The translations under genes were made by a program, and so were the position numbers. The notes under the pieces are model-generated. The model did no database searches. It saw only the letters and a list, made by a program, of their open reading frames with translations, and was not told the origin of the DNA. From Phoronis australis (taxonomy: Eukaryota > Phoronida > Phoronidae), in NCBI GenBank assembly GCA_002633005.1, contig NMRA01000007.1, forward strand, positions 3,313-67,312: a stretch of 64,000 nucleotides of DNA, in the 5' to 3' direction. Shown here piece by piece: positions 57,370-64,000 of the stretch. Each line of letters starts with the position of its first letter. Within the stretch, counting starts at the first letter, position 1.

Positions 57370-57378
57370 GCATGCGCA
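57370..57378. promoter_or_regulatory. NRF1-like motif in a putative bidirectional promoter
   Basis: GCATGCGCA resembles an NRF1 site, common in CpG-type housekeeping promoters. It lies between the candidate ASPP first exon (minus) and the ENOPH1 5' leader (plus), in a locally CG-containing stretch (CAGCGCGCGAAGTCGCTCG at about 57482). Confidence 0.35.
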
Positions 57379-57479
57379 ATAACAAATTTCCGCAGCAGAC
57401 GTCTTTTCGTGAACAACGAAGTTCTTTGTGAGAGATCTCCAAGCTGTCTTTTATCTACTCACAGACAATAAATTGCCAC

Positions 57480-57548
57480 TGACAGCGCGCGAAGTCGCTC
57501 GATAAAACTCGGTGCTTATCTCGATATTGTGCTGCATTTTGATCGCCG
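57480..57548 (+). other. ENOPH1: Probable non-coding first exon of ENOPH1
   Basis: A CG-containing leader ends at GATCGCCG followed by a strong donor GTAAGT. The next acceptor on this strand is TTATTTCAG at 59016, directly before the ENOPH1 start. The left border is not known. Confidence 0.4.
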
Positions 57549-59016
57549 GTAAGTAAATTTTTTAGTTTCCAAAATCCGGGACGACTTCAATATTGAAAGA
57601 GAAGTCAATTTTGTAGAGTTTTCGGCGTAATTGACTGGATCGCAAGCAAACATGATCGAGCGGCAGTTTTGGTTTCTTTGTCTCTCGGAGCAGGTGGTCT
57701 GAGATCGGTGTTGCAACAAAGAAAAGGGGTGTTATTGGGTATTAAACTTTTAACTTTTTTTAAATTTCCCATTCACTGACTTTACATCTCTACCGACAAA
57801 TTTTCTTGCCACTGCCAGTACACTGAGTCTTCAAGCCTTGGGTGCTATTTTTTTCGCTACTTAATTAGTAAAAAGAAACCCACTTCATGCCTATCATAAA
57901 CAGGTATGTTTGCATGTTTCAACTTTGAAGCTAGAATTTCAGTAAATTATGGACATTTTAAGTGAATTGTCTTGTAATTTCTTTGTTAAAACTTAAAAAA
58001 GATTTGTTCTTAAATTGAGATATAACCTAATAACCTGTCATAAACATGATCAAGAGACAAACAGACATGCCTCAGGCTGCATACATTAGCCTAACAAAAT
58101 GTGCATCTATTGTAATTTCATAATTTGGTCTTGAAACAGAGCTGAGGTTTTGAACAGTACATACAGTCAGCACGAATCAAAATTTTTATTTCATATCACA
58201 AAGATAGGAAGAAATGTGAACAGTCTTGGTCTGGTACTTGCACTCTTCGCGATGTCACTTTGATGTCAGATATTATAGAAATTTACTATAATTTATAAAT
58301 TTCGGACTGCATTATAATACATATAGATGAACACGTGTTTTTTTCTTGTGTCACATTCAGCCTGTATTGTGTATAGCCAGATCAAGTGAAAAAGCATAAT
58401 GGTGATCTGGAAAACAAATAATCCGTTTGTAACTTAAGAGTAACTCTAAGCTTAACTGAAGACTGTGAAGAACTGATACAGAGTGAGCTCAGTATTGAAA
58501 CTAACGTATGACTCCTTAGAAAATTTACCTGCTGAAGTGTTCAATGAGCCTGAACGCTGGATGCTGCCATATTGTCAACTCTATTGCTACCTATAGTGAA
58601 ATGCCATGTGCCATCTTGTGGCAGTACCAATATTGCCACTGTTAAAGTCATCAAAACACGCGGGAAGTGTACCATGCGGTCTCCTACATGACAAGATGCT
58701 AACACTTTCTATCAGCTGGTAGTGGCTGACATAACACTGTCTTCCTGGATACTGGATTTGTTGAACTATATTCCATTGAATGCTGGCGATCAGGTCTTCT
58801 TTATCGTTCTTATCCTTTTCAGAATTTTTCCAATAATGAAGTTATTTCATTCGTGTGATGTTCATATTCATCCAAAATGTTCTCACTCTCAGTGCTAGGG
58901 GATATGTTGGGTGTCATGAAGTGGACCATTTTGTTTGAGATAAAAAGTTGTTTTGATGACGTGCAAAAGGACTTCACATAGTTTGACAATTATCTTGGCT
59001 GTCAACGTTATTTCAG
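57549..59016. other. ENOPH1: Probable leader intron of ENOPH1
   Basis: Between the putative leader donor and the acceptor before the start codon. I see no gene or clear element here. Confidence 0.4.
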
Positions 59017-59040
59017 ACAACGTACAACAATTCTAGTGAT

Positions 59041-62000
59041 ATGGGTGAGAAAAGAGCTGCTGAACAGTCACCCATCATATCTGAAGATGTAAAGGCATTG
59101 CTTTTAGACATAGAAGGGACGACAACACCGATTTCATTTGTTCATGTAAGTATTGCGATACAACAAGTCTACAGGCCCTTAGTCTTTGTGAATGTCAAGG
59201 TAAGTTAGTTGTGTGGCCAGAATTATGTTATAGTGCAGCCAGGTAGAAGTAAGGGTCATCAGTCTCATGTAGGAACAGTCATATCTCATCAACATTGTAG
59301 TCTGACTTTTTGCAGCTCGCAATACACATGTAGGCCTCCACGTGATGTGATTTTCTTATTGTTGCCCTCTGAAACGTTGCCTTTAAAGGCGAAGGCAACC
59401 TTTTTTCATGTCCTTTTGAGCTAAAATAAGGTTGGTTGGTTATCCTAGACATATTTTCCACTTAATTACAGCTTTTCGTAATTTTATTAATTACTCGTCT
59501 GCTACTCCAGAAGTGACGTTTTAGGAGGCAAGCGTTTCCCGCCACTTGGTTTTGCGTTGAGTTTGCCATGCGAATCTGTTCCGTTCTACTTTTGTTTTGT
59601 GCTGTTTTACAACAATTGTCACCACCACTTTCCATCGGCGAGTATTCTGCGGCAACATAGGTTAGTAGAGAACTCAACTACATTGGATTTAGGGATTATT
59701 TAGAGTGTTGTAAGCTGAAAATGGCTGGACTCGGTGACCCGTATCACGGTGACGGTAGTGTGAGTGACGGAGACCTTGTTCACAGCAGTAGTGACGAGGA
59801 ATTGTTTCACGGACATTCAGTGGGTGGGTACATGTTTGAGCCCGAGTATAACGAGGTAGAGTACGCACTGGCATAGGCAGCTGTTGAGAGAAACGAGGTG
59901 GCTACTGAGGACAGACGTGGTGACACATCTTGGTGCAAATGCACTGTGTGCGTTGTTATGCCTACCTCAATGGAATGCTTGTGCTGTTCAGAGTTCGACG
60001 AGGCCAAGCCACTACTGGACACGGTTAAGTGGACCTCCGGGATACCACGGACAGAGGAACAACTGTCCCACTTGCCAGAGTGTCCCGCGACACACTCCCA
60101 CTTGATGGTGACCTGAGCACCCAAACTGCTTACATCGTGTGGTGTGACTCCCTCGCCACACACCTGGCACCTTCTAAATAGCTCCAGCACTTTAGACAAG
60201 TCCACAATAAACTTATCAAAGTTTGACTCACCGATCTGTTCACTGGACGACGAACTGTCCTCTTCACTGGGTGTCGAACTGGGCCTGTAATCACTCCCAC
60301 TACTCAATATCGCTGCAGGGCTGCTTAGAGGCTCTGGGCTGGAGAAAGCAGCACAGGGCGAATCACTACTGGTTCCAGGAATGGCACGCTCTGGGGTACG
60401 TTCGGAGACACGGGCGACAGTAGATGAAAGTGCCTCCACTGGCTGCAGTCACTGTACTGGCCAAAGCTCGCGAGGCTTCTTGCTTCAAAAACGCACATCT
60501 CGGGGGTGGCGACGGGGCACTGCCGGGAATCAACACAGATGGAATGGCATCCTGCTTCAGGCGTTGTTTTGCAGGGACCTTCATCAGTTCAGCGTACAAA
60601 TCCCTTTCGTAATCGGATGGCAGAAAGTGTTTGCCACACACACGGTAATTCTCGACTGCTTTGTGCGTTGCATGGACGGGTAACGCTGCGTTCTTCACAC
60701 GAACGAGCCACGTACGGCGAAGTGTGTCATCCATCGGAAAGCAATGCAAAGGTACTCCCAAAGCGCGTGTGAGACAATAATTAGCACAACCCGGCATGCA
60801 GCAACAGAGTGGCATGTTGACTGACAAGAAATTAAAGCAAACAACGACGGAACTTAACACAACCGAGGTAGAACAATGACTGAGTCGGCAGCTATCACAG
60901 TCAGACTATATGAAAAGAAATTGGCGTGAAATGCTTGCCTCCTAAAACGTCACTGCCGGAGTAGCGGACGAGTAATTAACAAAATTACGAAAAGCTGTAA
61001 TAAAGTGGAAAATATGTCTAGGATAACCAACCAACCTTATTTTAGCTCAAAATGACATGAAAAAAGGTTGCCTTCGCCTTTAAGTTGCAGGGATATTAGT
61101 GGAAGTGTGACATCAATTTTTCATTTTTAACTCTTTTGTTGCCAAACATGCTGATTCGCGAGTTGTGTGCTTGCCCGTTCTTGAGTAACTCGTAAATTTC
61201 GTGGGAGATAATTTACAGTTTGAATCACAGGGTGTCAGTCTTGTCACATCTCAAATGAAAATGAAGTTTTTCAAACTTTCCCTTTTTTGAGAAAATTCTG
61301 CTGATCACTTACCTGTCCAATTGCTTTACACTGGTGTCCCTATAGACTGTCCATCACTGATGCTGTAAACAATTCTCATTCAGAATACGATTTTGAAGTA
61401 TCAGGTGAGGTATGTATTTCTACCAAAAGTCATTTACTCTTCTTCATTCATCTTTGATACGTATTAGTATTTGCCTCCTAATGTCTAAGATTCCTGAAAA
61501 TTTATTATGATCTGCCAGTGAAAGAGTGAATATTTTGAAGTTGAACGTTGATGCTAACGTGTACGAGTTTAGTGTACCACTCTACACCAGTATGTGTGCC
61601 TTGTAGGATGTCCTGTTTCCACATGTTAAGAAGAATTTGCAAAGCTACCTAGAGCGCACGTGGGACAGTGAGGAGTGCCAGGCTGATGTTGAGGCCCTCA
61701 GGCAGCAGGTAATAACTGCGTCTTGTCGAGTGTCATGAGAGGACTGTGTTTCCTCGTTTAACAACTTACAGAGCTACTGTGAATAGGTTTGGGGTATAGG
61801 CGAATGTGGTGACTCAGGCAACAAGTGTGGGGTTTAGGGGTGAACTGGCTGAGTGCTGTGGTGAATATTGTTTATAATTTGTGTCAATCTCTGTGGTGAA
61901 GTGTGGTATACATCATATTCACGCAGTTTCCATTTTAAAAGTGAGCATCTTTATAGGTTTTAAAAACGATGTATTCTGTGCTTAATCACAACGCAAAGCG

Positions 62001-62703
62001 TGACTTTGCGCATGCCTTATTATATTTATGTCTCAAATGCATTGTTTATAAGCCTAAAAAGAGACTCGCTGCTAAAATGGCAACTGAGTGAATAAGGTCT
62101 GTGCGACGAAGGTTGAAATCTTACCGTTACACAGAAGCATTTCATTTTATTGCTTGTCTCAGAAACATTGAATCCATTGTTAAGAAGGCTACAATCATGT
62201 ACAAATATTGTAAACCAGTTTTGTAAAGATTAACATTTTATTTATTTTTTGAAAAACTAGAAACAGATATAATTCTATTATATCTCCAGATCAAATTGAA
62301 TAAAATTTTTTTTAAAAGGTGTGTGATTTATTCAAAAAAATTGGATATTTTTGTTTACACTGCTGCATGATATTTGTTTCTTCAGTAAAGTTAAGGATTC
62401 TGTTGCGCATCAATGTAAAAACATCTGATTTAGGAAAGAAGGGAAAACAGATGCAAGGAAACAAATGCGTGCAAATATAACTGACACTGTGTGTTCCAAC
62501 ATCTAGGCAGTAACGGACAAGAAGGCCGAAGTGGACGGTGTGGTGGAGATACCCAACTCTGACAGCTCCAAGGAAGAAGTGCTCCAAGCCGCACTGGAGA
62601 ATGTGTTGTGGCAAATGAGTCTAGACAGGAAGACAACAGCCCTGAAACAACTGCAGGGACACATGTGGAAGGGAGCTTATGAGAATGAGGAGATAAAGGG
62701 AGA
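59041..62703 (+). CDS. ENOPH1: ENOPH1, enolase-phosphatase E1 (3' end missing)
   Basis: Three exons, 59041-59145 (acceptor at 59016), 61607-61708 and 62507-62703, join in phase to 134 residues. [16 protein letters not shown] holds the HAD motif I with nucleophile Asp23. [15 protein letters not shown], the Gln-rich linker and then [20 protein letters not shown] (family hallmark) follow. The enzyme acts in methionine salvage, enolising and dephosphorylating the 2,3-diketo-5-methylthiopentyl phosphate intermediate. Motifs II-IV are on exons right of the window. The last exon here ends in phase 2. The start ATG follows an in-frame open leader (TTYNNSSD) in the same exon, so a longer N-terminus cannot be excluded. 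Its first intron carries a Kolobok-like element. Confidence 0.95.
59721..60116 (+). pseudogene. P2X7 C-terminal (ballast)-like protein of the transposon
   Basis: ATG at 59721 reads [16 protein letters not shown], then [11 protein letters not shown] and [16 protein letters not shown], followed by an in-frame TAG at 59874-59876. The same frame goes on with [20 protein letters not shown] and EFDEAKPLL. WCxCxxC-n-MPT-n-E-n-CC is the zinc-binding Cys pattern of the cytoplasmic domain of P2X7 (WCQCGSCLP...CLEELCC in human) and of many stand-alone invertebrate proteins. After about 60030 the frame is only the antisense of the THAP ORF, which marks the deletion joint. Non-functional as it stands because of the TAG. 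Confidence 0.75.
59807..60815 (-). pseudogene. THAP-domain transposase fragment, frameshifted
   Basis: From ATG 60815 the product opens [14 protein letters not shown] with [24 protein letters not shown] and AIPSVLIP. That is a C2CH THAP zinc finger (C-x4-C ... C-x2-H, plus the W, F and P landmarks). An Ala/Ser/Pro-rich stretch follows. Near 60425-60440 the frame shifts by one base into the second half, which has RCQVCGEGV, then [18 protein letters not shown]. This CxxCG/C-GH-GxW block precedes the catalytic core in Kolobok-type transposases. The catalytic region is absent. Sequence past about 60030 is antisense to the P2X7-like ORF. Confidence 0.8.
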
Positions 62704-62721
62704 GTAAGTCTCATTTGTCTT

Positions 62722-63238
62722 CAGGGCTTGGAATTTTCCGCGGAAACGCGGATTTCCGCTTTTTTCAAATGTGCTTTCCGCTTTTTTATAATATTTCCGC
62801 GTAAAAAAAAAATCGGATTTGATATAAAATTTCCGCGGCAAATTCCTTTGTTACCGCGGCGTTGCAGACGACGTTCACCTCGAAAAGCGGAAGTTGCTCT
62901 TTATGTTTCGGAGGAACGTAAATTGTCAACATTGCCGGGGCATCAGCGTGGTGGGATTTTCAATGGCGTCTCGTGTTATTGTTAAGCGCGGCGACAAATA
63001 CTACCGCTCTGCAGCCAAAAATGTGTGGGTTGGGAGTGGACGGGCGAGCTAAAAGGACGCAGACGCNNNNNNNNNNNNNNNNNNNNNNNNNNNNNNNNNN
63101 NNNNNNNNNNNNNNNNNNNNNNNNTTGTCGGGGAAAGGTTCACATTGACCATTTCAAGGCTGGTTATCAGGGGCATGATTTGGGCCGTAAAAGTTTCAAA
63201 GTTTCCGCGTTTTTTGTCATTGGTCATTCCAAGCCCTG
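62722..63238. mobile_element. Non-autonomous DNA transposon with CAGGGCTTGGAAT termini
   Basis: CAGGGCTTGGAAT at 62722 is exactly inverted at 63226-63238 (ATTCCAAGCCCTG), and CGCGG/CGCGT pairs further in. The 6-base direct repeat TGTCTT (62716-62721 and 63239-63244) flanks it. A CAGGG terminus suggests hAT, but an 8-base duplication would be expected. A 29-codon frame near 62963 (MASRVIVKRGDKYYRSAAKN) is the only coding-like part. 58 N at 63067-63124 hide the middle. Confidence 0.8.
63067..63124. other. Assembly gap (58 N)
   Basis: A run of N inside the transposon; its real size is unknown. Single N are at 13238, 20683 and 42312. Confidence 1.
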
Positions 63239-63374
63239 TGTCTTATTACAATGGCATAGAATGTGAAAAACAGACAAAATTGCATCATTCATAGTGGCTG
63301 TCTGCCCCTGAAACAGAAATCATGACAAACTCTTTACCAGGTATTTGAATTTCTGTTCATGTTAAAGCATTTTT

Positions 63375-63755
63375 CCTTCAGCTTCAAATTTCAATTAAAA
63401 AGATCTCTCAACTGCTCGTCACTTTGTTGATGTTTTCCCACGTGGCAAAGCACCTCTCCTCAGTTGGTATGGCAACACATAGATGTAGCATATCTCCCTT
63501 ATGTGGAAAATTTGACCTTTATTGTAAACAAGACAATGGCGATTTCAAGCAGCACCCAATCCGACTTCTTTGAACGCATGCGTGCATGTATGTTACCAGG
63601 GTCGGAGAATTTGAAAACTGTATTGGGATGAACGAGCTTTTATTTTGTCCGTGTTTCAAAAATTGTGAATTTGACAATTTTTTTCTAGAAATTTTTGCAA
63701 TATTAAAGCTTTAACTCTCACATTAACATCCTCAAGAAGAAACACCACAACCTGT
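63375..63755 (+). repeat. Dispersed repeat, copy 2 (partner at 53.5 kb)
   Basis: Same words in the same order as 53545-53905, for example GGCGATTTCAAGCAGCACCC, GACTTCTTTGA and GAGAATTTGAAAACTGTATT. It lies in ENOPH1 intron 3. Confidence 0.85.
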
Positions 63756-64000
63756 AAGTCTTCACATTCCATTCCTCTTTAAGTGCAGTGCTACTCTCTT
63801 AAGTTGCATGTAAAACAGTAACTCTTGCCAGTAATTATTTTGGTAATCTTCATTAACAACCTCACACTGCTGTCATGGAGGAATAATAGCATATGCTGTC
63901 TGAGTAAGGTTTGCCAGCTAAACTATGTGTTAGGTAAGCTTTAACTTAAATTGTGCTTTATAAACTATATAGTTTCAGTATGTGGTCTGACTCTTGACGA

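Larger units (their letters stand above)
59387..61079. mobile_element. Kolobok-like DNA transposon, internally deleted
   Basis: The 1,693-bp element is flanked by TTAA at 59383-59386 and 61080-61083. Terminal inverted repeats are 158 bp (59387-59544 and 60922-61079, AGGCGAAGGCAACC...) and about 93% identical by eye. TTAA targets together with a THAP-domain transposase are characters of the Kolobok superfamily. The minus strand encodes the THAP half and the plus strand a P2X7-C-terminal-like half; they converge near 60.03 kb, where the catalytic part is missing. It sits in ENOPH1 intron 1. Confidence 0.85.

Noticed and set aside
23203-60439. CRISPR arrays, bacterial operons or phage genes
   Set aside because: The spliced animal genes and GT-AG introns show this is animal nuclear DNA. 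The tandem repeats have no spacer structure.
60223-60772. Plus-strand frames of 62-100 codons in the transposon
   Set aside because: They are antisense of the THAP ORF, with no motif of their own.

Overview
This window is nuclear DNA of an invertebrate animal, AT-rich (by eye about 60% A+T), with intron-rich genes, GT-AG introns and many small transposon remnants. Five protein genes are supported by spliced protein matches that I assembled by hand. The deuterostome-like gene set and the Kolobok-type element fit a marine invertebrate such as a hemichordate or lancelet, but I cannot name the species.

Layout: (1) 879-5987, minus strand: SPATA17, an IQ-motif protein of sperm flagella and cilia. 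Its last exons lie beyond the left edge. Its third exon is preceded by eight tandem copies of that exon's own splice acceptor. (2) 9569-12760, plus: a complete five-exon class A GPCR with variant DRY and NPxxY motifs. (3) 15428-21618, plus: complete nine-exon PSMC6, the Rpt4 ATPase of the 26S proteasome. (4) 22584-43563, minus: an ASPP-family gene (TP53BP2/PPP1R13B), with ten exons assigned and one or two possible first exons at 49.8 kb and 57.1 kb. PSMC6 and ASPP converge, and their poly(A) signals are about 25 bases apart. (5) 59041-62703, plus: the first three coding exons of ENOPH1, continuing off the right edge.

Most of 30-57 kb is ASPP intron. It holds no recognisable gene but has MITE-like elements, foldback repeats, minisatellites, a tRNA-like hairpin element and a broken Ty3/gypsy gag piece. 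ENOPH1 intron 1 contains the most interesting object in the window: a 1.69-kb element with 158-bp inverted termini and TTAA target duplications. It carries a THAP-domain (Kolobok-type) transposase fragment on one strand and, converging on the other, a small protein like the cytoplasmic C-terminal 'ballast' domain of P2X7.

The five genes do not form an operon-like unit. PSMC6, ASPP, ENOPH1 and SPATA17 are conserved animal genes for proteolysis, p53/PP1 signalling, methionine salvage and the flagellum. SPATA17 with TP53BP2, and PSMC6 with PPP1R13B, are on shared human chromosomes (1q and 14q), so the linkage may be ancestral.
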